Shown: positions 36,923 through 45,896 of the stretch, piece after piece
Numbering within the stretch: position 1 is the stretch's first letter
Layout: each line of letters begins with the position of its first letter
Assembly (NCBI GenBank): GCA_934547065.1
Contig: CAKTEF010000002.1
Coordinates: 1-64,000 of the forward strand
Source: an uncultured Faecalibacterium sp.
GTDB taxonomy: Bacteria; Bacillota; Clostridia; Oscillospirales; Ruminococcaceae
Length of the DNA: 64,000 nt
Direction: 5' to 3'
Made by a program: the position numbers and the translations under genes
Notes under the pieces: model-generated
The model's database searches: none
What the model saw: the letters and a program-made list of their open reading frames with translations, nothing else
Told to the model about the DNA's origin: nothing

Positions 36923-38140
36923 TTACAGGGTCACCTTGTGGTAGACCTTTTTGCCCTTTTTGATCACGATGCCCTTGGCAAGCTGTTCTGCGGTAAGGCT
37001 GGCCGTGGGAGCCGCCACCTTTTCGCCATCCACCAGGACACCGCCCTGGGTGACCAGACGGCGGGCCTCGCCGTTGGAAGCAGCCAGCCCGGCCTTGACC
37101 ATCAGCGTCAGGATGCCAATGGAGCCATCGGTCAAGTCGGCTTCGGTCAGCTGGGTGGTGGGCATGTGCTCGGTGTCGGCAGCGCCGCTGAACAGGGCAC
37201 GGGCGGCGTTTTGGGCCTTTTCGGCTTCTTCCTCGCCGTGGACCACCTTGGTCAGCTCAAAGGCCAGGATCTCCTTGGCCTCGTTCAGGCGCTGGTCTTT
37301 CCAGGTGCTCATCTCATCGATCTGCTCCAGCGGCAGGAATGTCAGCATCCGGATACACTTCATCACGTCGGCATCGCCCACGTTGCGCCAGTACTGGTAG
37401 AACTCAAAGGGGCTGGTCTTGTTGGGGTCCAGCCAGACCGCATTGCCTGCCGTCTTGCCCATCTTCTTGCCCTGGGAATCGGTCAGCAGGGTGATGGTCA
37501 TTGCATAGGCATCCTTGCCCAGCTTGCGGCGGATCAGCTCCGTGCCGCCCAGCATGTTGCTCCACTGGTCATCACCGCCAAACTGCATGTTGCAGCCATA
37601 GTGCTGGAACATGTAGTAGAAGTCGTAACTCTGCATGATCATGTAGTTGAATTCCAGGAACGACAGGCCCCTTTCCATGCGCTGCTCGTAGCACTTGGCA
37701 CGCAGCATGTTGTTGACCGAGAAGCAGGCACCCACGTCCCGCAGCAGCTCCACATAGTTCAGATCCAGCAGCCAATCGGCATTGTTCAGCATCAGGGCCT
37801 TGCCCTCAGAGAAATCAATGAACTTCTCCATCTGCTTTTTGAAGCAGGCCGCATTGTGGGCGATATCCTCTTTGGTCAGCATCTTACGCATGTCGGTACG
37901 GCCGGAGGGGTCGCCGATCATGGTTGTGCCGCCGCCGATCAGGGCGATGGGTTTGTTGCCGGCCATCTGCAGGCGCTTCATCAGGGTCAGGGCCATGAAG
38001 TGGCCTGCCGTCAGGCTGTCGGCCGTGCAGTCAAAGCCGATGTAAAACGTCGCCTTGCCGTTGTTGATGAGGTCGATGATCTCATCATCGGTGATCTGGG
38101 CCACCAAACCGCGGGCCTTGAGTTCTTCGTACAGAGTCAT
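36923..38140 (-). CDS. tyrS: tyrosyl-tRNA synthetase
   Basis: A 405-residue class I synthetase that charges tRNA-Tyr. The HIGH-type motif is seen as 'TADSLTAGHF' and the KMSKS motif as 'KKMGKTAGNA'. A C-terminal S4 RNA-binding domain ('SNGEARRLVTQGGVLVDGE') completes it. ATG 38140 has AGGAGG upstream. It is preceded by a T-box leader, so it is induced by uncharged tRNA-Tyr. Confidence 0.96.
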   Translation of the reverse strand: MTLYEELKARGLVAQITDDEIIDLINNGKATFYIGFDCTADSLTAGHFMALTLMKRLQMAGNKPIALIGGGTTMIGDPSGRTDMRKMLTKEDIAHNAACFKKQMEKFIDFSEGKALMLNNADWLLDLNYVELLRDVGACFSVNNMLRAKCYEQRMERGLSFLEFNYMIMQSYDFYYMFQHYGCNMQFGGDDQWSNMLGGTELIRRKLGKDAYAMTITLLTDSQGKKMGKTAGNAVWLDPNKTSPFEFYQYWRNVGDADVMKCIRMLTFLPLEQIDEMSTWKDQRLNEAKEILAFELTKVVHGEEEAEKAQNAARALFSGAADTEHMPTTQLTEADLTDGSIGILTLMVKAGLAASNGEARRLVTQGGVLVDGEKVAAPTASLTAEQLAKGIVIKKGKKVYHKVTL

Positions 38141-38463
38141 AGGGTGTTCCTCCTGTAATGGGGCAGAGGGAAACAAAAAAACGCCCCCTGCCAAACTTAA
38201 ATTTGGCAGAGGGCGAGAAAAATCGCGGTACCACCTCTGTTTGCCGCCTCCTCACGGAAACGGCCTCACGAGTGCATGCCCCAGAGTAGAGCAACACTCC
38301 TGCGTTTGTAACGCTCGCACGCGGCACAGCCTACCAGCCAGACCGGCATTCAGCCTGCGGCTCCGGGAGGTATTTCCCCTGCTGCCCTGCGGCCCCTTTC
38401 ACCAACCGGGGTTTCTCTGTGCAGTGCGTTTCAGGGTACTTGTTCCCATCAAAGCCTTTAACG
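38141..38463 (-). promoter_or_regulatory. T-box riboswitch (tRNA-Tyr) leader of tyrS
   Basis: The leader carries all T-box parts on the - strand. Stem I has 'GAACAAGTACCC' near the 5' end and, on its 3' side, 'GGGGAAATACCTCC', whose UAC (38372-38370) is the likely Tyr specifier. The T-box sequence AGAGGTGGTACCGCG is at 38238-38224; its UGGU suits the tRNA-Tyr ACCA end. A terminator at 38215-38175 competes with the antiterminator. Confidence 0.92.
38175..38215 (-). terminator. T-box-controlled terminator before tyrS
   Basis: A stem of about 14 pairs, CGCCCTCTGCCAAA with TTTGGCAGGGGGCG, is followed by seven T residues on the - strand. Confidence 0.9.
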
Positions 38464-38469
38464 GGTACT

Positions 38470-38498
38470 ACTTTAACATACGGTTTTCGGATTGTCAA
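38470..38498 (-). promoter_or_regulatory. promoter of tyrS
   Basis: -35 TTGACA (38498-38493), 17-base spacer, -10 TAAAGT (38475-38470) with an upstream TG. The -35 overlaps the recN stop codon. Confidence 0.8.
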
Positions 38499-40165
38499 GC
38501 CTCTTTTTCGGCCAGGCCAAGCATCTCCCGTGCATTGGCACGGGAAAGTTCGGTGACGTGGTCGCCGGAAATGATATGCGCCAGTGCGTCCACCCGGCCC
38601 TCGGCATCCAGGGGGTGGATCTCGGTATAGGTGCGCTCATTGGAGACGTTTTTCTGGATCAGAAGGTGGCAGTCCGCCAGGGCGGCGATCTGCGCCGTGT
38701 GGGTGATGCAGAGGATCTGGTGGTCCTTTGCACTCTGTTTGAGCACCTCCCCGATCCGGCTGGCCGCCTTGCCGGATACGCCGCTGTCGATCTCGTCATA
38801 AATCACGGTGGGCACCGCATCTTTATCCGCCATCGCATTTTTGATGGCCAGTGTAATGCGGCTCAGCTCACCGCCGGAAGCGATCCTGGCCAAGGGCTTG
38901 GGCGCTTCGCCCGGGTTTGTGGAGATATAGAACTCCACGCTGTCCTGCCCATGGCTGGCCAGCGGGCCGCGCGTGTGGCGCAGGGTCATCCGGACCCCCG
39001 GCATGTTCAGGAAATCCAGGGTGCCGGAAATGCGCCGGTTCAGTTCTTCAAACGCTTTCAGGCGTGTCTGGGTCAGGATCTCAGCCTTTTCCCGCGCCAG
39101 AACATACAGGCGGTGCTTTTCTGCCTGCAGGTGCTCGGCCCGCTCCTGAGAGAACTGGATGCGCTCCAGCTCCTCCTGTGCACGCCGGCCAAAGGCGATG
39201 ATATCTTCTACCGTGTCGCCGTATTTCCGCTTGAGCTTATAGATCCGGTCGATCCGCTGTTCGATCTCGTCCAGCTCTGCGTCGTTGGAATCATAGCTTT
39301 CCAACCGCCCGATCAGGTCAGCCGAAAGGTCTTTTGCCGTATAATACAGATCCAGCAGCTGGCCTGCTGCGGCCGAAAGCCTGTCGTCCAGCTGGGCCGC
39401 ACTGTCCATGGCATTGGAGGCTTCACCCAGAAGATCCGCTGCACCGGGGGTCTCGTCCCCGCCGGAAAGCAGTGCATAGCTCTGAGAGATGCGCTCCCGG
39501 ATGGTGGAAGCGTTGGCCAGCACCTTGCGGCGGGCCTCCAGCGTTTCTTCCTCGCCAGCGGTCAGGGCCGCATCCTCGATCTCCTGCACCTGGTAGCTCA
39601 AAAGGTCGATCCGGCGCTGCTTTTCATTTTCATCGGTGATCATGGCATCCAGCTCTTTTTTTACCTTGATCAGTTCCCGGTACACCGCATAATAGGCCTG
39701 ATACTCGGCCCCATTCTGTGCGTAGGCATCCAGGATACCCTCGTGGTGAGCCGGGTTCAGCAGGCCCACGGAATCGTGCTGGCCGTTGATGTTGATCAGG
39801 CCGCCGCACAGCTCCCGCAGGACGGCGGCAGTGGCCGGCATCCCGTTGATGCGACAGGTGCTCTTGCCCTCGGCCGTGATCTCGCGGCTCAGGGTCAGCG
39901 CATCGGATCGCTCATACCCTGCTTTTTCCAGGCTGTCCAGCACGGCGGGCGGCACATTGTCAAACGCCGCACGGATCACAGCCTTTGCGGCCCCCGTGCG
40001 GACAAGATCTTTGGAGGTGCGGTTGCCCAGAATGGCATTGATGGAGTCGATCAGGATCGACTTGCCCGCGCCGGTCTCGCCGGTCAGCACGTTCAGGCCC
40101 TTTTCAAAATGCACATTGGCTTTTTGGATCACCGCAACATTTTCAATTTGCAGGCTGCTCAGCAT
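38495..40165 (-). CDS. recN: DNA repair protein RecN
   Basis: A 556-residue SMC-like ATPase that gathers broken DNA ends. Walker A is GETGAGKSILID near the N-terminus; the coiled-coil arms fill the middle; the C-terminal part has 'LARIASGGELSRITLA' (ABC signature) and the Walker B 'TVIYDEIDSGVSG'. ATG 40165 has GGGAGA upstream. It is the last gene of the asp23-to-recN operon. Confidence 0.95.
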   Translation of the reverse strand: MLSSLQIENVAVIQKANVHFEKGLNVLTGETGAGKSILIDSINAILGNRTSKDLVRTGAAKAVIRAAFDNVPPAVLDSLEKAGYERSDALTLSREITAEGKSTCRINGMPATAAVLRELCGGLININGQHDSVGLLNPAHHEGILDAYAQNGAEYQAYYAVYRELIKVKKELDAMITDENEKQRRIDLLSYQVQEIEDAALTAGEEETLEARRKVLANASTIRERISQSYALLSGGDETPGAADLLGEASNAMDSAAQLDDRLSAAAGQLLDLYYTAKDLSADLIGRLESYDSNDAELDEIEQRIDRIYKLKRKYGDTVEDIIAFGRRAQEELERIQFSQERAEHLQAEKHRLYVLAREKAEILTQTRLKAFEELNRRISGTLDFLNMPGVRMTLRHTRGPLASHGQDSVEFYISTNPGEAPKPLARIASGGELSRITLAIKNAMADKDAVPTVIYDEIDSGVSGKAASRIGEVLKQSAKDHQILCITHTAQIAALADCHLLIQKNVSNERTYTEIHPLDAEGRVDALAHIISGDHVTELSRANAREMLGLAEKEA

Positions 40166-40182
40166 GGTCGTTTCTCCCGCCT

Positions 40183-40671
40183 TTACTTCTGCCCGATGTG
40201 GTGCCCCAGCTCCGAACAGATGGTTTTGGCATCCCGCTCCGAGCGGGCCACGATCAGGAACGTATCGTCGCCCGAAAGGGTCCCGACAACATTTTTCCAC
40301 TTGAGTGCGTCAAATACCTCACAGGCAGCATTTGCCATGCCGGAGTAGCACTTGACCAGCACCACATGGCCTGCAAAATCCACCCCCAGCACCGACTCGT
40401 GAAAAATCGTCTCAAAGCGTCCCTGCACCTTTGGGTTCAGGGCCTCGCTGTGGCTGGAAATATAGCGGTAACCGGTAGGGGTAGCGGCCTTGACCAGGCT
40501 CAACTCCCGGATATCGCGGGAGATGGTGGCCTGTGTTGCATCAAATCCCTCTGCCCGCAGGTGTTCCAGCAGGGATTCCTGGCGGCTGATCGGCGTTTCC
40601 TGGATCAGGCGCAGGATGGCCTGCTGCCGCTCCCGTTTGCATTTGGCATCGCCTCGGCTGCTGCGTCCCAT
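40183..40671 (-). CDS. argR: arginine repressor ArgR/AhrC
   Basis: 162 residues. The N-terminal winged helix has 'GFDATQATISRDIRELSLVK', and the C-terminal hexamerisation domain binds arginine ('GTLSGDDTFLIVARSE'). ATG 40671 is preceded by GGGGAGA; ATG 40689 is possible. No arginine genes lie nearby; its position before recN is the conserved Firmicute arrangement. Confidence 0.94.
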   Translation of the reverse strand: MGRSSRGDAKCKRERQQAILRLIQETPISRQESLLEHLRAEGFDATQATISRDIRELSLVKAATPTGYRYISSHSEALNPKVQGRFETIFHESVLGVDFAGHVVLVKCYSGMANAACEVFDALKWKNVVGTLSGDDTFLIVARSERDAKTICSELGHHIGQK

Positions 40672-40696
40672 GTGATCGTCTCCCCTCATTTTTTGT

Positions 40697-41548
40697 TCAG
40701 CGCCTGCCGCGCAGTTTCTGGTCAATGGCCTGGAACTGATCCGCCTTGCTGAAGCTGATCAGCTGCACGACCTGGTCAGACAGGCGTACTTCTGCAGTAG
40801 CACCGGCCCGCAAGGAATAGCCGGAATCGCCATCGCAGCTGACAAACACTTCCTCGTCCGCCACCTGTCCCACGCAAATGTTGATCTTGCGCTCCTGCGC
40901 AAATACCATGGCCGGGCTGGCCAGGCTGTGTGGGCAGATGGGGGTCACCACGATGCCCTTGGTCTGGGAATCCAGGATCGGCCCGCCCGCAGCCAGCGAA
41001 TAGGCCGTGGAGCCGGTGGGCGTAGCAACGATCACGCCGTCGCCGCGGTAATGCTCCACCAGGATATCATCGCAGTAAATGCTGAAGTCGATCGCCTGCT
41101 GGAGACGGCCCTTGGTAATGACCACATCATTCAGGGCATGGCCCTCCCAGCTGTTGTCTCCCAGCACCCGGACATACAGCAGCATCCGGTTGTCCAGCAA
41201 AAACTCTCCCCGCGCCACCGCCGAAAGCTTCGCTTCCATTTCGTCGATCTCACAGGTTGCCAGAAAGCCGCAGCGGCCCAGGTTGATGCCCAGAATGGGC
41301 TTCTGATACCGCAGCGAGCGGCCGGCTTCGTGCAGGATGGTGCCGTCGCCGCCAATGGTCAGGATGACATCCGTCTGTTCCAGGCAGTCGTTCTGAGGCA
41401 GATAGCGCACCCCCATCGTCATGCACTCGGCCTGCAGGCCGTCCTGCATCAGCACCTGAGCCCCATGGGTCAGCAGGATCTGTGCGGCCCGCTGGGAGAT
41501 CCCATAAGCCATTGCCTTGCCGGGATTGGGCGAAATGTAAACGGTCAT
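40697..41548 (-). CDS. nadK: NAD kinase
   Basis: A 283-residue enzyme that makes NADP from NAD. The GGDGT motif is in 'LTIGGDGTILHEAG'; 'TPTGSTAYSLAAGGPI' is the second family block. AAGGAG precedes the ATG. It sits between tlyA and argR. Confidence 0.95.
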   Translation of the reverse strand: MTVYISPNPGKAMAYGISQRAAQILLTHGAQVLMQDGLQAECMTMGVRYLPQNDCLEQTDVILTIGGDGTILHEAGRSLRYQKPILGINLGRCGFLATCEIDEMEAKLSAVARGEFLLDNRMLLYVRVLGDNSWEGHALNDVVITKGRLQQAIDFSIYCDDILVEHYRGDGVIVATPTGSTAYSLAAGGPILDSQTKGIVVTPICPHSLASPAMVFAQERKINICVGQVADEEVFVSCDGDSGYSLRAGATAEVRLSDQVVQLISFSKADQFQAIDQKLRGRR

Positions 41549-41571
41549 GGCGCACGACTCCTTCTGCTGTT

Positions 41572-42375
41572 TCAGCGGTCCAGCGTTGAATGGCTGGCTG
41601 CCACCACCTGCTCGGCAGCAGCATCATCCAGCACGCCCGGCTCGCTGCTTTTCTGCACGAACATCAGGTATTCAATGTTTCCCTCCGGGCCTTTTACGGG
41701 GCTGAAATCCAGCCCACAGACCCGGAACCCGTTGGCTGCCGCATAGCCCATGGCATTGTGCAGCACTTCGCAGTGGGTAGCGGGGTCGCGCACGACACCA
41801 TTTTTGCCCACCTTTTCGCGCCCAGCCTCAAACTGGGGCTTGACCAGGCAGACACCCATGGCATCCGGTGTGGTGATGGCCTGTGCCACCGGGAAGATAT
41901 GATGCAGGGAGATAAACGAAACGTCCACGCTGAAAAACTCGATCGGTTCCGCCAGCATTTCCAGCGTCACATTCCGGATGTTGGTGCGCTCCATGTTCAC
42001 CACGCGCTCGTCGGTGCGCAGGCTCCAGGCCAGCTGGCCGTAACCCACGTCCACCGCATACACCTTGACCGCGCCGTTCTGCAGCATGCAGTCCGTAAAA
42101 CCGCCGGTGGAAGCACCGATGTCCATGCACACCTTGCCCTTGGGAGTCAGTGGGAAGCACTGCATCGCTTTTTCCAGCTTGAGTCCGCCGCGACTGACAT
42201 ACCCGATATCATGCCCGCGCACCTCCACCTTGGCATCTTCTTTGATCATCTCGCCTGCCTTGTCCACCTTTTGCTCGTTGACGAACACTACGCCGGACAT
42301 GATCATGGCTTTGGCGCGCTCCCGGCTCTGGATCAGGCCGTGCTGCACCAGATATTGATCCAAACGAATCTTCAA
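41572..42375 (-). CDS. tlyA: TlyA family rRNA 2'-O-methyltransferase (YqxC)
   Basis: 267 residues. An N-terminal S4 domain ('RLDQYLVQHGLIQSRERAK') and a Rossmann methyltransferase fold with 'DIGASTGGFTDCML' binding SAM are visible. TlyA proteins methylate rRNA riboses. TTG 42375 follows AAAGGAG by six to seven bases and overlaps the dxs stop (TTGA), so it is preferred over the upstream ATG. Confidence 0.92.
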   Translation of the reverse strand: MKIRLDQYLVQHGLIQSRERAKAMIMSGVVFVNEQKVDKAGEMIKEDAKVEVRGHDIGYVSRGGLKLEKAMQCFPLTPKGKVCMDIGASTGGFTDCMLQNGAVKVYAVDVGYGQLAWSLRTDERVVNMERTNIRNVTLEMLAEPIEFFSVDVSFISLHHIFPVAQAITTPDAMGVCLVKPQFEAGREKVGKNGVVRDPATHCEVLHNAMGYAAANGFRVCGLDFSPVKGPEGNIEYLMFVQKSSEPGVLDDAAAEQVVAASHSTLDR

Positions 42376-44249
42376 GATTCTGCTCCTTTCCATGTACGAA
42401 CGGTCTGTGCCAGATGGGCTGCATCCAGTCCGGTGGCCTCCTTGATCTGCGGCACGGTTGCATGGGGCAGACGAAGCTGCTCCACCGCACGGTGGATGTA
42501 GGTGCCCTGCCAACCCGCCTTGCGCAGCGCAGTTTCCAGGTGTTCCCCGATGCCGCCGCATGCTACACACTCCTCCGCAAACAAAACTGCGGAATAACGC
42601 GAAATTTCAGAAATAAGTTCCGGTGTAAAGGGATATATCTTTACAAGCTTGTACACGTCACAGGGAATACCTTCTGCGCCCAGGAGCTTTGCGGCAGCCA
42701 GAACATCCTCCGCTTCGTCCGCATAGCTGACCAGAACGATCTGCGCACCCGGAGCCGTGTAGAGGTGATCGTACTCCCGGCCGGAGCATCCGTACTCGGC
42801 CAGGGCGGCACTTTCGCCGCCGCGCGGGTAACGGATGGCACGGGGGCCGTGTAGGGTGTCTCCCAGCAGGATCGGCAGCCAGTGCCGCAGCTCTGCATAG
42901 TTGGAGGGCGACCAGATCGGCATTCCGACCTGGCTGAGGAATGCCGGGTCAAAAATGCCCTGGTGTGTTTCGCCGTCGGCCGGGACGAACCCGGCACGGT
43001 CAATGGCAAAGACGACATTTTCCTTGAGCAGGTTCACATCGTGGATGATCTGGTCATAGGAGCGCTGGAGGAACGTAGAATAGATGCAGACCACCGGGAG
43101 CATTCCCTGGCTGGCAAGCCCGGCCGCAAAGGTGACGGCGTGCTGCTCGGCCATGCCCACATCAAAAAAGCGTTTGGGGTGGGTGTGCGCAAAGAACTGC
43201 AGACCGGTGCCATACTTCATGGCCGCCGTGATCGCGCAGACGTGTTCATTTTCCGTTCCAGCCTTGTTCAGTACGTTGCCGAACACCGTGGAAAACGACT
43301 CCTTGGGGGCAATTTCCGGATCCGGGATGCTGTGGACCAGATCAAAGGTCGAAACCCCATGGAAGTTGCCGGGGTTGCTTTCAGCCGGAGCATAGCCTTT
43401 GCCCTTTTTGGTCACGACATGCAGGAAATGCGGGCCGGGCTGCTGACGGATGCCCCGCAGGATCTCCTCCAGCTCCGGCTCATTATGGCCGTCAAAGGGC
43501 CCGTAATAATGGAAGCCCATGTCCTCGAACATCGTCGAGTGGTACATTGCCCGGCGCAGCATGGTTTTTCCGCCCTGGAGTACCGATTTCAGCGGCGGAC
43601 CGACCACCGGAACACCGTCCAGGAACGTCCGCACGTTCTCCTTGGCACCGTAATAGCGGCTGGTGGTGCGCAGATGGCTCAGGTAGCGGGGCAAAGCACC
43701 GACATTTTTGGAGATCGACATCTTGTTGTCGTTCAGGATCACCAGCAGGTTGTCCAGCCCGCCGATGTTGTTCATCCCCTCATAGACCATGCCGCCGGTA
43801 AAGGCACCATCGCCGATCAGGGCTACCACCTGCCCCGGCTCCCCGCGCAGCTTTTTGGCCCATGCAATGCCGATGGCCAGAGAAAGCGCAGTATTGCCAT
43901 GGCCGGCAATAAAGGCATCGTGCTCGCTCTCGTTCGGGTTGGGGAAACCGGAAATGCCGTCCAGCTGGCGGAGCTTGGCAAACCCCTCGCGGCGGCCGGT
44001 CAGAAGTTTATGGGTATAGCACTGATGGCCCACATCGAACACGATCTCGTCCACAGGGGTCTCCAGAACGCGGTGCAGCGCAACGCTGAGTTCCACAGCC
44101 CCCAGGTTCGAGGCCAGATGGCCGCCGGTCTTGGACACATTTTCCAGAAGAAATCCACGGATCTCTTCGCAAAGCTGCACGGTCTGCTGACTGGTCAGCT
44201 TTTTCAAATCGCTGGGCTGAGAGATTTTCTCCAGCAAAGGCGAATTCAT
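42372..44249 (-). CDS. dxs: 1-deoxy-D-xylulose-5-phosphate synthase
   Basis: A 625-residue thiamine-diphosphate enzyme that opens the MEP isoprenoid pathway from pyruvate and glyceraldehyde 3-phosphate. The cofactor motif is 'GDGAFTGGMVYEGMNN'; 'DVGHQCYTHKLLTGR' holds the catalytic His. It is next to ispA, so precursor and prenyl-chain synthesis share the operon. Confidence 0.96.
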   Translation of the reverse strand: MNSPLLEKISQPSDLKKLTSQQTVQLCEEIRGFLLENVSKTGGHLASNLGAVELSVALHRVLETPVDEIVFDVGHQCYTHKLLTGRREGFAKLRQLDGISGFPNPNESEHDAFIAGHGNTALSLAIGIAWAKKLRGEPGQVVALIGDGAFTGGMVYEGMNNIGGLDNLLVILNDNKMSISKNVGALPRYLSHLRTTSRYYGAKENVRTFLDGVPVVGPPLKSVLQGGKTMLRRAMYHSTMFEDMGFHYYGPFDGHNEPELEEILRGIRQQPGPHFLHVVTKKGKGYAPAESNPGNFHGVSTFDLVHSIPDPEIAPKESFSTVFGNVLNKAGTENEHVCAITAAMKYGTGLQFFAHTHPKRFFDVGMAEQHAVTFAAGLASQGMLPVVCIYSTFLQRSYDQIIHDVNLLKENVVFAIDRAGFVPADGETHQGIFDPAFLSQVGMPIWSPSNYAELRHWLPILLGDTLHGPRAIRYPRGGESAALAEYGCSGREYDHLYTAPGAQIVLVSYADEAEDVLAAAKLLGAEGIPCDVYKLVKIYPFTPELISEISRYSAVLFAEECVACGGIGEHLETALRKAGWQGTYIHRAVEQLRLPHATVPQIKEATGLDAAHLAQTVRTWKGAES

Positions 44250-44286
44250 AGATTCACGTCCTTCTCACGTTTTGGTATCGGGCAGC

Positions 44287-44757
44287 TCACAGGCCCATGG
44301 GGTAGACGCAGCCGACGACCACGCCGACCACAAAACCGGCCAGCACCTGCAACGGGGTGTGGCCGACCATCTCTTTCAGGTGCATATTCTGCAGGAACGG
44401 GTTGTTCTTCTCCGTGACCTCGATCCACTGTTCCAGCATCTGGTTCAGCACCTTGGCCTGCTCGCCCGTTTCACGCCGGACACCCATGGCATCGTGCATG
44501 GTGATGATGGCCACCACAGCAGCCACAGCAAAAATGGCCGAATGGATGCCCTCGCTGCGGGCTGTGGCAATGACCATAGCGGTCACGGTTGCGCTATGGG
44601 CGCTGGGCATACCGCCATCGCCCCACATCCGCTCCAGCTGGAACTTTCCCAGCAGGATAAAGTTGATGATCGTCTTGAGCACCTGCGCTATAAGCCAGCC
44701 AAGCAGGGAGACGGTCAGGATCTCGTTGAACGAGAGGATACTCTGGATGAACTGCAT
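44287..44757 (-). CDS. divergent PAP2 family membrane protein (DUF212)
   Basis: 156 residues with about four hydrophobic segments. 'GGMPSAHSATVTA' is the conserved phosphatase-like motif of this family. The substrate is unknown; the setting between dxs and ispA makes a lipid or prenyl phosphate substrate conceivable, but this is inference. Confidence 0.88.
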   Translation of the reverse strand: MQFIQSILSFNEILTVSLLGWLIAQVLKTIINFILLGKFQLERMWGDGGMPSAHSATVTAMVIATARSEGIHSAIFAVAAVVAIITMHDAMGVRRETGEQAKVLNQMLEQWIEVTEKNNPFLQNMHLKEMVGHTPLQVLAGFVVGVVVGCVYPMGL

Positions 44758-44783
44758 CTCGTAATTCCACCTTTTTTCGTTGT

Positions 44784-45665
44784 TCAGCTGAGCCGCACCA
44801 GCAGCTTTTGGGCCAGCTGCTCCAGGAACGCACTCTTTTCGCCAAATTCTGCGCGCAGAGAGGCGCAGGTTTCATCGTTCAGTTTCCGGGCCAGTTCCAT
44901 GGCCCCCTCGGCCCCGTACAGGGTCACGAATGTGGTCTTGCCGTTTTCGCTGTCGCTTCCAATGGGCTTGCCCAGCTGTTCGGCGGTGCTGGTCACATCC
45001 AGCACATCGTCCACGATCTGGAACACCAGCCCGATGCCAAAGGCATACCCGGCCAGCTCCTTGCACTGCGTTTCATTTGCCTGGGCCGCCGCCGCGCCCA
45101 TCTGGACGGCAGCATTGATCAGCGCACCCGTCTTATTGCGGTGGATCAGCCGCAGCTGTTCCTCCGTGGCAGCCATCGCCTCATATTTCAGATCCAGCTC
45201 CTGGCCGTAGACCAGGCCGTGGCTGCCCGCCCCTGCGGCCAGCGCACGGGCTGCATTGACACAGACCGAAGCCGGAGCCGGTGCATTGGCGATCACGTTG
45301 AACGCTTCCGTCAGCAGCACATCCCCTGCCAGCATGGCCGTGGCCTCGCCAAAGGCCTTGTGGCAGGAGGGCTTTCCCCGGCGCAGATCATCGTTGTCCA
45401 TGCAGGGCAGATCATCGTGGATCAGCGATTCGCAGTGCAGCATTTCCACCGCAGCCGCAAAGGCATCGGCTGCTTCCGCGCTGCCATGCAGCATCTCGCA
45501 GACAGCCAGCACCAGCACTGCGCGGATCCGCTTGCCGCTGCCCATCAGGCTGTACCGGGCCGCCCGGCAGACCTCCGATTCTTCCGGCAGATACACTGCG
45601 CAGGCATTTTCCAGCGCGCGTTCCACGCGGGTCAGGTATTCTTGATACTGCTTCGCATATTCCAT
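44784..45665 (-). CDS. ispA: polyprenyl (farnesyl) diphosphate synthase
   Basis: A 293-residue trans-prenyltransferase. The first Asp-rich motif is 'DDLPCMDNDDLRRG' and the second is 'QIVDDVLDV'. The length and operon position before dxs match IspA, which makes farnesyl diphosphate for undecaprenyl and quinone chains. Confidence 0.94.
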   Translation of the reverse strand: MEYAKQYQEYLTRVERALENACAVYLPEESEVCRAARYSLMGSGKRIRAVLVLAVCEMLHGSAEAADAFAAAVEMLHCESLIHDDLPCMDNDDLRRGKPSCHKAFGEATAMLAGDVLLTEAFNVIANAPAPASVCVNAARALAAGAGSHGLVYGQELDLKYEAMAATEEQLRLIHRNKTGALINAAVQMGAAAAQANETQCKELAGYAFGIGLVFQIVDDVLDVTSTAEQLGKPIGSDSENGKTTFVTLYGAEGAMELARKLNDETCASLRAEFGEKSAFLEQLAQKLLVRLS

Positions 45666-45680
45666 GAGTGTTGTTCCTCC

Positions 45681-45896
45681 TTAATGTGCGGCATCCGGCC
45701 GGGGCGCGCGCTGTGCGTCGATCTCGTCGAGCTGCAGCGTTGCTTTTTCCAGCGTGCTGTGACAGTAATCCATCAGGGACGCGGCTTCGGCATACAGCTT
45801 GATCGATTCTGCCAGCGTTGTTTCCGGCTGCTGCATCCGGTCCAGGATCGTTTCCAGCCGGGCCATTCCTTCTTCAAAGCTTTTGGGTGCTTTCAT
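45681..45896 (-). CDS. xseB: exodeoxyribonuclease VII small subunit
   Basis: 71 residues with the family pattern 'FEEGMARLETILDRMQ'. It overlaps the end of xseA by 23 bases, so the subunits are co-translated. The tail is proline/arginine-rich and unlikely to be structured. Confidence 0.93.
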   Translation of the reverse strand: MKAPKSFEEGMARLETILDRMQQPETTLAESIKLYAEAASLMDYCHSTLEKATLQLDEIDAQRAPRPDAAH

